In this document: in pieces, positions 1 to 5,905 of the stretch | How positions within the stretch are numbered: the first letter of the stretch is position 1 | How the letters are laid out: each line of letters begins with the position of its first letter | From: Megasphaera sp. UBA5897 | GTDB lineage: Bacteria; Bacillota; Negativicutes; Veillonellales; Megasphaeraceae | DNA length: 6,627 bases | NCBI GenBank assembly: GCA_002431345.1 | Contig: DJEN01000024.1 | Coordinates: 3,473-10,099 of the forward strand | Direction of reading: 5' to 3' | Program-made: the position numbers and the translations under genes | Notes under the pieces: model-generated | What the model was told of the DNA's origin: nothing | The model's database searches: none | What the model saw: the letters and a program-made list of their open reading frames with translations, nothing else

Positions 1-330
1 CCGACGGGTATTGTCGTACAATGCCAAAATGAACGCTCACAGCTTCAAAATAAAGAAATGTGTATGAAATACCTGCGTGCCAAATTGTTTGAACTGGAAC
101 AGGAAAAGCAGGCTAAACTGAAAGCGGAAATTGGCGGCGTGCATCAGGCTATTGAATGGGGCAGCCAGATTCGCTCTTATGTATTCCATCCGTATAATTT
201 GGTTAAAGATCATCGTACCAATGTAGAAACCGGCAATATTCAAGCCGTCATGGATGGTGATTTGGATATCTTTATCGAAGGATATTTACAGCAGGAAAAA
301 AATAAGAAGTTAGCGAAACAGGAATTATAA
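1..330 (+). CDS. prfB: Peptide chain release factor 2 (RF2), C-terminal 109 residues, 5' end cut by window
   Basis: RF2 recognises UAA and UGA stop codons in the ribosomal A site and triggers peptide release in the cytoplasm. The frame is open from base 1 and begins PTGIVVQCQNERSQLQNK, the conserved stretch that lies just after the catalytic GGQ loop in class I release factors. It continues through MKYLRAKLFELE and IEWGSQIRSYVFHPYNLVKD; the latter, with its following HRT, is typical of RF2 rather than RF1. The protein ends LAKQEL before TAA. Bacterial RF2 is usually about 330-370 residues, so roughly the last third is present. The GGQ motif, the stop-codon-reading SPF-type motif and the possible programmed frameshift site near codon 25 all lie outside the window. 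An internal ATG at 58 opens the same frame but is not the start. The TAA stop overlaps the next ATG by one base, which suggests co-translation. Confidence 0.97.
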   Translation, partial: PTGIVVQCQNERSQLQNKEMCMKYLRAKLFELEQEKQAKLKAEIGGVHQAIEWGSQIRSYVFHPYNLVKDHRTNVETGNIQAVMDGDLDIFIEGYLQQEKNKKLAKQEL

Positions 331-1016
331 TGAAAAAGTTAAGTATTATATTGCTCCTATTGGCAGCACTGTTGGTAGGTGCTGACCAATATGCACCGCA
401 ATTAGCGGCAGCAGGTTTATATCATGCCTTATCCACGAAAATGGAACTGCAGCCGGATGATGTACACGTACAAGCTTCGCCGGGACTGAAAGTGCTGGCA
501 GGTGATTTGGATGCCGTAGAAGTTCATGGAACCCGTTTCCGTGTCGGCGGGTTGCAGTTCGATCGGTTTGATTGTCAGCTGACAGGGGTGTCATTTAGTC
601 CATGGGACAGTCTTGCCGATCAGAAAATCACTGTACTCCGTGCGCAAAGCGGGGACATGTCGGCATCTATACAGAAAGACGCATTGCAGCAGTTCCTTTT
701 GGACAAGGTAAAAGGATTGTCAGATGCTGAGGTTGCGTTTGATGATGATACTGTGATTGTACAGGGAACGATCAGTGCCGGCGGATTTCTGACCGCCCGG
801 GCGGTGATACGGGGTCACTTTGGCATGAACGGTACTAAGCTGATGTTTGTACCGTCAGACGTATCGGTAGAAGGATTGGGCCTTACCTACAGCAGTAAGC
901 ACATAGGAAATATAGAAGTCTATGATTTCAGTAGTTTTCCTTTGGGCATTGTGCCAGATCGTGTTGTGTTGCGTGATAATCAAATTACGATTCATGGCCG
1001 GGTTAGTAACTCATAA
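330..1016 (+). CDS. DUF2993 (LmeA-like) exported putative phospholipid-binding protein
   Basis: The product is 228 residues. Residues 2-17 form a basic then strongly hydrophobic segment (KKLSIILLLLAALLVGA), a signal peptide or N-terminal anchor, so the rest should lie outside the inner membrane. The body alternates short beta-strand-like segments: LKVLAGDLDAVEVHGTRF, then VGGLQFDRFDCQLTGVSF, and near the end LGIVPDRVVLRDNQITIHG. This 'G-D-L-x-x-V-x-V-x-G ... GGL-x-F-D' layout is the pattern I know from DUF2993, whose mycobacterial member LmeA is a periplasmic phospholipid-binding protein linked to lipoglycan assembly. No cysteine lipobox and no catalytic motif is visible. The start overlaps the prfB stop (TAATG), with AGGA at 320-323 as ribosome binding site six bases upstream. 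DUF5693 follows after a short gap. A role in carrying or protecting a lipid substrate for the neighbouring envelope genes is inference; the family call is fairly firm. Confidence 0.8.
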   Translation: MKKLSIILLLLAALLVGADQYAPQLAAAGLYHALSTKMELQPDDVHVQASPGLKVLAGDLDAVEVHGTRFRVGGLQFDRFDCQLTGVSFSPWDSLADQKITVLRAQSGDMSASIQKDALQQFLLDKVKGLSDAEVAFDDDTVIVQGTISAGGFLTARAVIRGHFGMNGTKLMFVPSDVSVEGLGLTYSSKHIGNIEVYDFSSFPLGIVPDRVVLRDNQITIHGRVSNS

Positions 1017-1018
1017 AT

Positions 1019-1024
1019 AAGGTG
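1019..1024 (+). promoter_or_regulatory. Ribosome binding site AAGGTG that decides the DUF5693 start
   Basis: AAGGTG lies six bases before ATG 1031 and three before ATG 1028. The in-frame GTG at 1022 is part of this Shine-Dalgarno sequence, and no purine-rich site lies upstream of it. This makes ATG 1031 the best start, 1028 possible, and GTG 1022 unlikely. Confidence 0.65.
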
Positions 1025-1030
1025 AAAATG

Positions 1031-3088
1031 ATGACAAAAAATAATAGATTTAGTAAAGTACTCTTGATTGGGGCAGTACTCATCGGGGTGCTTTGTTCTA
1101 TATGTCTGTGTGTACAACGGTATTATGTAGAAAAGAAAAGCATGACCATTGAACAAGCGATGGATTATGACGCTGTTGTCAATATGGCACGAAATGATGG
1201 ATATGATTTGGATACCGCATTGGAAAAATGCCGGGAAGCTGGAGTTACCAGTTTTACCATTTATGACACTACGCTGAACAAGCTGACACAGCGCGGCGAA
1301 ATGTCTTTGGTGACTCGTTTAGGCTTAACATTGTATTATCCGCAGTTTCATATTACGGATACGTCCTATGATTATTATTTAGTCGGCAAACCTAAAAATC
1401 AGGAAGATCTGTATTTTGATGAAGTAACGGCAGATTTGAAAACCAGGCTGGGTGAGAAAAACGTCAGCTTGATTGCCAACAGCCAATACCGGATTGCCGG
1501 ACTGCGCGGTGTCATGCCGGCATTGGGCGATGTAAATTTGGGAATTATGACGGCAGATGCCCAGAAAATTTCTTCCCACGGTTTTCAGGTGATTTTGCGT
1601 CCGACTAATTACAGCAATCCGACCAAAGAACAAGTAGCAAGCTTCTTTAACCGGGCCGATACGATTGATAATGCATCCGGCATCATGTTTGTCGGCAAAG
1701 AAGTATTGGGATATACGCCGGTAAATGGCCAGCGCAAAGACATGTTGACCTATACGGCTGACCAAATGAAAGAACGGCATTTGCCGTTTTATATGATTGA
1801 GTCTGTCAATCAGCTGCAGTATACAACGCAGGACGGCATGTATGATTTGGCAGGTTTGCTGGATTATCAGACTGTGCGCGTATATGCCATGGCCAAAGAA
1901 GAATTGGAAAAGATTACGCCGGAAGAAGCTGCTATGCGCTACTATATTAGTGACTTGGAACGCAATGTACGCGTTAATTTGTATCCGTTGTATAAAAAGC
2001 CGATGCACGGCATGAACTTGACCGAAACAAATTTGGCATATATCTCCATGGTCAGCAAAAAACTGCAGGACCGCGGGTATACGCTGGGACGGGCTACTGT
2101 CATGGATACCTATTATCCCAATAAAATTTTATTGGCGCTGATTGCGGCTGCTGCTGCCTGCGGATTTGTTTTTACGCTTAACTTACTGCTGCCGCTTTCC
2201 AACCGCCTCAATTATATCTTGATGGTGCTTGCAGTTATTGGCGGCATAGGCGGTGCGGTTGTTGCCAAAGGCGCATTGTTCCTGCAGATGATGGCTGTTG
2301 GCTGTGCTTCTGCAGCTCCGACGGCGGCAATTCTTTTGCTGCTGGATTATTGGAAGAAGAAAAAAATTACACGTAAACTTAGTTACGGTAAAGTAATTCG
2401 CGACGGGGCAGCAGGGCTTACCTGTGCCGTAGCCATTGCCATGATTGGCGGGTTGTTTATTGCCGCCATGCTGGGCAATATCCGTTTCTTTATGGAATTT
2501 GATTTTTACCGCGGTGTAAAATTGACATTTATCCTGCCGATTATTTTAGTGGCAGTCGGTTATTTGCGCCGTTTCCCCTTGGGAAATACGACGATAACGT
2601 CTGCCCAGGATTTTGTCACGTTTGCCAAAGACTTTCTGAATATACCGATTAAAATGGGGACATTGATTGTACTGGCTGTACTGGGGCTAGTAGCCTTTAT
2701 TTTTGTCGGCCGCAGCGGTCATACAGCAGGGGTTCCTGTGCCGGGAGCAGAAGTAGCTTTGCGCCGTTTCTTGGAAAATGCCATGTATGCACGGCCGCGC
2801 GAAAAAGAATTTTTGATTGGCCATCCGGCCTTCTTCCTTATGGTAGCAGCCATGTATCGGAAATGGCCGCAGCTGCTTCACTTTTTCCTTGTCTTGGCAG
2901 CGGCGATTGGCGTAGGTTCCATGGTAGAAACATTTGCGCATATCCGCACGCCCTTCCTCATGTCCTTTATTCGCGGCATTGACGGCTGGCTTGTAGGGCT
3001 GGTTATCGGCATGTTGGTGATTTGTCTCTTAGCTGTGCTGCAATATATAACGGCATGGTTGGGAAAGCAGGTGAAACCCCGTGATTAA
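1031..3088 (+). CDS. DUF5693 family multi-pass membrane protein with large extracytoplasmic domain
   Basis: The product is 685 residues from ATG 1031. One membrane segment lies at about residues 10-28 (KVLLIGAVLIGVLCSICLCV). A soluble, probably extracytoplasmic region of about 330 residues follows, then roughly seven to nine hydrophobic segments from about 363 to the C-terminus, with a basic cytoplasmic-looking loop (WKKKKITRK) near 440. The soluble part opens with TALEKCREAGVTSFTIYDTT and repeats a strand-then-helix rhythm (GFQVILRPTN, ASGIMFVGKEVLGY, LPFYMIESVNQLQY, VRVNLYPLY), which recalls a TIM-barrel-like fold. The membrane part carries RPREKEFLIGHP at about 588-599 and ETFAHIRTP at 633-641, segments I recall as conserved in DUF5693; their charged and histidine residues near the membrane are candidate functional sites. 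The gene overlaps csaB by 8 bases, a pairing I recall from other Bacillota. Biochemical function is unknown to me; a job in surface polymer synthesis or modification is inferred from context only. Confidence 0.82.
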   Translation: MTKNNRFSKVLLIGAVLIGVLCSICLCVQRYYVEKKSMTIEQAMDYDAVVNMARNDGYDLDTALEKCREAGVTSFTIYDTTLNKLTQRGEMSLVTRLGLTLYYPQFHITDTSYDYYLVGKPKNQEDLYFDEVTADLKTRLGEKNVSLIANSQYRIAGLRGVMPALGDVNLGIMTADAQKISSHGFQVILRPTNYSNPTKEQVASFFNRADTIDNASGIMFVGKEVLGYTPVNGQRKDMLTYTADQMKERHLPFYMIESVNQLQYTTQDGMYDLAGLLDYQTVRVYAMAKEELEKITPEEAAMRYYISDLERNVRVNLYPLYKKPMHGMNLTETNLAYISMVSKKLQDRGYTLGRATVMDTYYPNKILLALIAAAAACGFVFTLNLLLPLSNRLNYILMVLAVIGGIGGAVVAKGALFLQMMAVGCASAAPTAAILLLLDYWKKKKITRKLSYGKVIRDGAAGLTCAVAIAMIGGLFIAAMLGNIRFFMEFDFYRGVKLTFILPIILVAVGYLRRFPLGNTTITSAQDFVTFAKDFLNIPIKMGTLIVLAVLGLVAFIFVGRSGHTAGVPVPGAEVALRRFLENAMYARPREKEFLIGHPAFFLMVAAMYRKWPQLLHFFLVLAAAIGVGSMVETFAHIRTPFLMSFIRGIDGWLVGLVIGMLVICLLAVLQYITAWLGKQVKPRD
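3069..3073 (+). promoter_or_regulatory. Ribosome binding site for csaB inside the DUF5693 gene
   Basis: AGGTG sits seven bases upstream of the GTG at 3081, within the last codons of the DUF5693 gene. It supports the GTG start, which lets the conserved N-terminal strand INVVISGYYGFANAGDEA begin at residue 2. The 8-base overlap implies translational coupling. Confidence 0.65.
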
Positions 3089-4205
3089 CGTTGTGATTTC
3101 TGGGTATTATGGCTTCGCCAATGCTGGTGACGAAGCCATGCTTTCTGCTATTGTCGGCTCATTGCGGGATATTGTGCCGGATATACATATTACCGTTATT
3201 ACGGGAAACTGCCGTATGACGAGGGAACATCATAAAGTACATACGGTTCATCGCATGAATTTTTTATCTATCGCAGCGGCTATTCGCCGCTGTGATATTC
3301 TTATCAGCGGCGGAGGAAGTTTGCTTCAAAACGTAACCAGTTCCCGCAGTTTGTATTATTATCTGTTTATCATGCGGATTGCCTTGTTTTTCCACAAACC
3401 GGTCATGCTCTATGCACAAGGAATAGGCCCTGTACTTGGCGCGAAAGAACGCCGGGCTGTACGCGATGTGCTGCAGCGGGTTACGGTCATTGGCGTGCGC
3501 GATGTCGATTCGAAAGCGGAACTGAAAGCCTTAGGCGTTACGGTGCCGCCTGTTCATGTGACAGCCGATGCCGTTTTATCCATGCATCCGGTCGATAAGC
3601 AGATTGGATTTTATTTGCTCAAAAAAGCCGGCGTAACAGGGATTCGCCGTCGTATTGGCATTGCAGTCCGCGACTGGAAAGGCATGGAAGGCTTTAAACG
3701 GGAAATTGCCAAGGCGGCAGACATGCTGCAGAAAACGTATGATGCCCGCATTATCTTTATTCCCATGCAGTATCCTGCTGACGTACGCGCCGGTGAAGAT
3801 ATTGCTAAGATGATGAAAACAGAGGCCGTCGTCTTAAAAGAACGATACAACACCGTAGAATTTATGTCGCTTATCGGCTGTATGGATGCTGTGATTGCCA
3901 ATCGGCTGCACGCTCTCGTATTTGCTTCCATTATGCAGATTCCTGCTGCGTCTATTTCGTACGATCCTAAAATAGACAGCTTTATTCAGCTGATCGGAGA
4001 TACGCTGTGCGGCACGGTAGAAACGGTAACAGCACAGCAGCTGGTAAAAGACATTGCAGAAAAATTAGAAGCAGGACAGATCGCTCCGGAAATCAAAGCC
4101 CATTTGAATCATCTGCGCCGTCAGTCTATGCGCAATGCCTATTTGGCACTTCGTATTATTGAAGGAAAATCAGAACTGCGGGCGCATTTAAAAGACGATG
4201 CATAA
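3081..4205 (+). CDS. csaB: Polysaccharide pyruvyl transferase CsaB
   Basis: CsaB transfers pyruvate from phosphoenolpyruvate to a sugar, making a pyruvate ketal on a wall polysaccharide. In Bacillus anthracis this lets SLH-domain proteins bind the secondary cell wall polymer. The 374-residue product matches the family's usual size. Visible landmarks are the N-terminal SGYYGFANAGDEAMLSAI (residues 7-24), the central ISGGGSLLQN, YAQGIGPV, GVRDVDSKAELKALGV, IGIAVRDWKG, and the C-terminal NRLHALVFA (274-282) followed by SYDPKIDSF (293-301). The arginine and histidine in NRLHA are strongly conserved in PS_pyruv_trans proteins and are thought to be in or near the active site. There is no signal peptide or membrane span, so it should act in the cytoplasm or at the inner membrane face. 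It starts with GTG, overlaps DUF5693 by 8 bases, and is the last gene of its block. Function is firm at family level; the polymer modified is unknown. Confidence 0.93.
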   Translation: MINVVISGYYGFANAGDEAMLSAIVGSLRDIVPDIHITVITGNCRMTREHHKVHTVHRMNFLSIAAAIRRCDILISGGGSLLQNVTSSRSLYYYLFIMRIALFFHKPVMLYAQGIGPVLGAKERRAVRDVLQRVTVIGVRDVDSKAELKALGVTVPPVHVTADAVLSMHPVDKQIGFYLLKKAGVTGIRRRIGIAVRDWKGMEGFKREIAKAADMLQKTYDARIIFIPMQYPADVRAGEDIAKMMKTEAVVLKERYNTVEFMSLIGCMDAVIANRLHALVFASIMQIPAASISYDPKIDSFIQLIGDTLCGTVETVTAQQLVKDIAEKLEAGQIAPEIKAHLNHLRRQSMRNAYLALRIIEGKSELRAHLKDDA

Positions 4206-4208
4206 GAC

Positions 4209-4242
4209 GGCAGTATTGAAGAAAGTAAAGCGTAATGCTGCC
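4209..4242 (+). other. Hairpin just after csaB (possible weak terminator or mRNA 3' end)
   Basis: GGCAGTATT (4209-4217) pairs with AATGCTGCC (4234-4242) over nine bases, including one G-U pair, around a 16-base A/G-rich loop. It begins four bases past the csaB stop, a natural place for a transcript end. No run of T follows (the next bases are AACTATATAC), so it does not meet the usual rule for an intrinsic terminator. It could instead stabilise the 3' end, work with Rho, or be chance. Confidence 0.4.
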
Positions 4243-4275
4243 AACTATATACTTACAACTGTATAGCAAAGAACT

Positions 4276-4305
4276 GTGACAAATTAGGTCTAAGACCTGT
4301 ATGTT
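4276..4305 (+). promoter_or_regulatory. Candidate sigma-A-type promoter for ftsE-ftsX
   Basis: GTGACA at 4276-4281 matches the TTGACA -35 consensus at five of six positions, and TATGTT at 4300-4305 matches TATAAT at four of six, with an 18-base spacer. It would start transcription near 4312, giving a leader of about 26 bases to ATG 4338. It lies in the only sizeable intergenic gap of the window. A TATACT at 4248-4253 is a good -10 by itself but has no suitable -35. Confidence 0.45.
4286..4298. promoter_or_regulatory. Perfect 13-base palindrome in the ftsE promoter spacer (possible operator)
   Basis: AGGTCT, one central A, then AGACCT form a perfect inverted repeat with six-base arms. It falls entirely between the proposed -35 and -10 boxes, where a bound dimeric repressor or MerR-like activator would control transcription. 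The one-base centre makes a tight RNA hairpin unlikely, and no T run follows, so a DNA-binding site fits better than a terminator. I do not recognise the sequence as the operator of a named regulator. Confidence 0.4.
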
Positions 4306-4326
4306 GCTGCAGTCCCATGTTTGAAA

Positions 4327-4331
4327 AGAGG
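4327..4331 (+). promoter_or_regulatory. Ribosome binding site AGAGG that decides the ftsE start
   Basis: AGAGG is six bases before ATG 4338. The upstream in-frame ATG at 4317 has no purine-rich site before it and would begin almost at the proposed transcription start, so 4338 is preferred. Confidence 0.7.
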
Positions 4332-4337
4332 TTTCCT

Positions 4338-5024
4338 ATGATTGATTTAAAAGATGTATCGAAAGTATACAGCAATGGTTCCATTGCGTTAGATCACGTT
4401 TCGCTGCATATCGGGAAAGGCGAATTTGTATTTGTCGTCGGTGCCAGCGGTGCCGGCAAATCCACGCTGATAAAATTGTTGTCCCATGAAGAACTGCCGA
4501 CATCCGGCTCAGTCTATGTAGACGGAACGGCAGTGAATCGGCTGCCCAAGAGCCGGGTTCCGTATTTGCGGCGCAAAATGGGCATCGTATTCCAGGACTT
4601 TAGATTGCTTCCCAACAAAACGGCCGAAGAAAATGTTGCTTTTGCTATGGAAGTCATTGAATCTCCGCGCCGCGTTATCAAAGAACGTGTCCGCAACGTG
4701 CTGGACTTAGTAGGACTCTTGGGCAAAGCCGATGCACTGCCGCATAACCTGAGCGGCGGCGAACAGCAGCGCGTAGCGATTGCCAGAGCCATTGTCAATC
4801 GGCCGCTGCTCTTGATTGCTGATGAACCGACAGGAAACTTGGACCCGGAAACATCACGCGATATTATGGATACGTTCAAAAAAATTAACCATATGGGGAC
4901 AACCGTTCTCATGGTCACACATGATAAACAGATGGTAGATTTGATGAATAAGCGCGTCATTGAAATCGTCAACGGTCATGTCGTCCGTGATGAACAGAAA
5001 GGCGGCTACAACGATGAAGATTAG
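4338..5024 (+). CDS. ftsE: Cell division ATP-binding protein FtsE
   Basis: FtsE is the cytoplasmic ATPase of the FtsEX complex, an ABC-type machine that does not transport a solute but transmits ATP hydrolysis through FtsX to control peptidoglycan hydrolases at division or elongation sites. From ATG 4338 the product is 228 residues, close to the usual 220-230. All ABC motifs are intact: Walker A GASGAGKST at 35-43, the Q-loop in VFQDFRLL at 84-91 (the FQDFRLL form is characteristic of FtsE), signature LSGGEQQ at 138-144, Walker B LLLIADEP at 157-164, D-loop NLDP at 167-170, and the H-loop histidine 195 in VTHDK. A start at 4317 would add seven residues (MFEKRFP) unlike FtsE N-termini. It overlaps ftsX by 11 bases and is probably expressed from the promoter in the upstream gap. 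Identification is very secure. Confidence 0.96.
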   Translation: MIDLKDVSKVYSNGSIALDHVSLHIGKGEFVFVVGASGAGKSTLIKLLSHEELPTSGSVYVDGTAVNRLPKSRVPYLRRKMGIVFQDFRLLPNKTAEENVAFAMEVIESPRRVIKERVRNVLDLVGLLGKADALPHNLSGGEQQRVAIARAIVNRPLLLIADEPTGNLDPETSRDIMDTFKKINHMGTTVLMVTHDKQMVDLMNKRVIEIVNGHVVRDEQKGGYNDED

Positions 5025-5901
5025 AACCATGCGCTATTTTATTTCAGAAGCCCTGCAGTCTTTTTGGCGCAACAGCTTTATGACGATTGCTTCTATTGCC
5101 ACTGTAGCACTTTCTTTTTTTATACTGGGTATATTTATGACCTTAGTAGCAAACTTGGACTATTTTGCTGAAAACTTGGAAAGCCAGGTACAAATCAGTA
5201 TTTATTTAAAAGATGATTTATCGACAGAACAAGTGATGAGTGTCGGCAAACGGTTAAAGCAAATGGAAGATGTCAAAGAGATCACGTTTACCAACAAAGA
5301 TCAGGCTATGGATAAACTGCGGGACCGCATGAAAGACCAGCCGGGCATACTCAATGCGTTGGAAGGGAAAAACCCTTTGCCAAGTTCCTATGAAATTACG
5401 TTTACCGATCCAGCAGCTGTCAAACGGACAGCTCGTATCGTAGCGGATTATCCGGAAGTAGAAAGCACGCATTATGGGCAGGAAATTATCGAACAGCTTT
5501 TCCAGATTACGTCTGTTATTCGCTGGGGCGGCATTGCGCTGGTCATTTTCCTGACATTGGCAACGCTGTTTATCATTTCTAATACGATTCGTCTGACTGT
5601 TTTTGCGCGGCGGAAAGAAATAGGCATTATGAAATATGTCGGGGCAACAAACTGGTTTATCCGCTGGCCATTTCTCCTGGAAGGACTGCTCTTGGGATTT
5701 ATTGGCGGCTTGATTGCAGATATTGTACTCTTTCAGTTTTATGAATTTGTTACGGTTGCCATTCATCGTTCCCTGGCATTTTTGCCTCTTGTCAGCATGT
5801 ACCCGTTTATATACCGCATGGCAGGTATCCTGCTGGTTATCAGTATGTGCATTGGGGCTGTGGGCAGTACGATTTCGTTGAAACGGTATATGAAGGTGTA
5901 A
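5014..5901 (+). CDS. ftsX: Cell division protein FtsX (permease-like)
   Basis: FtsX is the inner-membrane partner of FtsE; its extracellular loop binds a coiled-coil hydrolase or activator (PcsB, CwlO or EnvC in other bacteria). The product from ATG 5014 is 295 residues, the usual size. It opens MKIRTMRYFISEALQSFWRN, then has a membrane helix at about 22-45, an extracytoplasmic domain of about 120 residues (QVQISIYLKDDLSTEQ at its start), and three C-terminal helices near 168-192, 218-245 and 269-290. The conserved MacB/FtsX-type motif RKEIGIMKYVGATNWFIRWP follows helix two. A purine-rich AGAAAGG-CGG stretch (4996-5005) precedes ATG 5014 by about 8 to 11 bases. The in-frame ATG at 4960 would add 18 residues deep inside ftsE without a ribosome binding site and is rejected; ATG 5029 is a weaker alternative. 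The 11-base overlap with ftsE implies coupled, stoichiometric translation. Confidence 0.96.
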   Translation: MKIRTMRYFISEALQSFWRNSFMTIASIATVALSFFILGIFMTLVANLDYFAENLESQVQISIYLKDDLSTEQVMSVGKRLKQMEDVKEITFTNKDQAMDKLRDRMKDQPGILNALEGKNPLPSSYEITFTDPAAVKRTARIVADYPEVESTHYGQEIIEQLFQITSVIRWGGIALVIFLTLATLFIISNTIRLTVFARRKEIGIMKYVGATNWFIRWPFLLEGLLLGFIGGLIADIVLFQFYEFVTVAIHRSLAFLPLVSMYPFIYRMAGILLVISMCIGAVGSTISLKRYMKV

Positions 5902-5903
5902 GG
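5893..5903 (+). promoter_or_regulatory. Double ribosome binding site ahead of the coiled-coil secreted gene
   Basis: AAGGTG (5893-5898) lies seven bases before ATG 5906, and AAGG (5900-5903) lies eight bases before ATG 5912, across the ftsX stop codon. Either start is workable; they differ by only two residues (MV). Confidence 0.5.
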
Positions 5904-5905
5904 CT

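Noticed and set aside
1022..1030. GTG at 1022 as the DUF5693 start
   Set aside because: The GTG is part of the AAGGTG ribosome binding site for ATG 1031 (or 1028), and nothing upstream could serve as its own site.
1379..2008. A 209-codon open frame on the minus strand inside DUF5693
   Set aside because: The protein has no recognisable domain and mirrors a well-supported coding frame on the other strand.
4286..4298. The ftsE palindrome as part of an intrinsic terminator
   Set aside because: A one-base loop is sterically poor and no T tract follows; a DNA operator fits better.
4317..4337. ATG at 4317 as the ftsE start
   Set aside because: It has no ribosome binding site and adds residues unlike FtsE; ATG 4338 has AGAGG at proper spacing and begins at the conserved N-terminal strand.
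4514..4972. A 152-codon minus-strand open frame opposite ftsE
   Set aside because: It is antisense to the ABC motifs of ftsE, with Ser/Thr/Arg-rich low-information translation and no family resemblance.
4960..5013. ATG at 4960 as the ftsX start
   Set aside because: It would overlap ftsE by 65 bases, lacks a ribosome binding site, and adds 18 residues not expected in FtsX.
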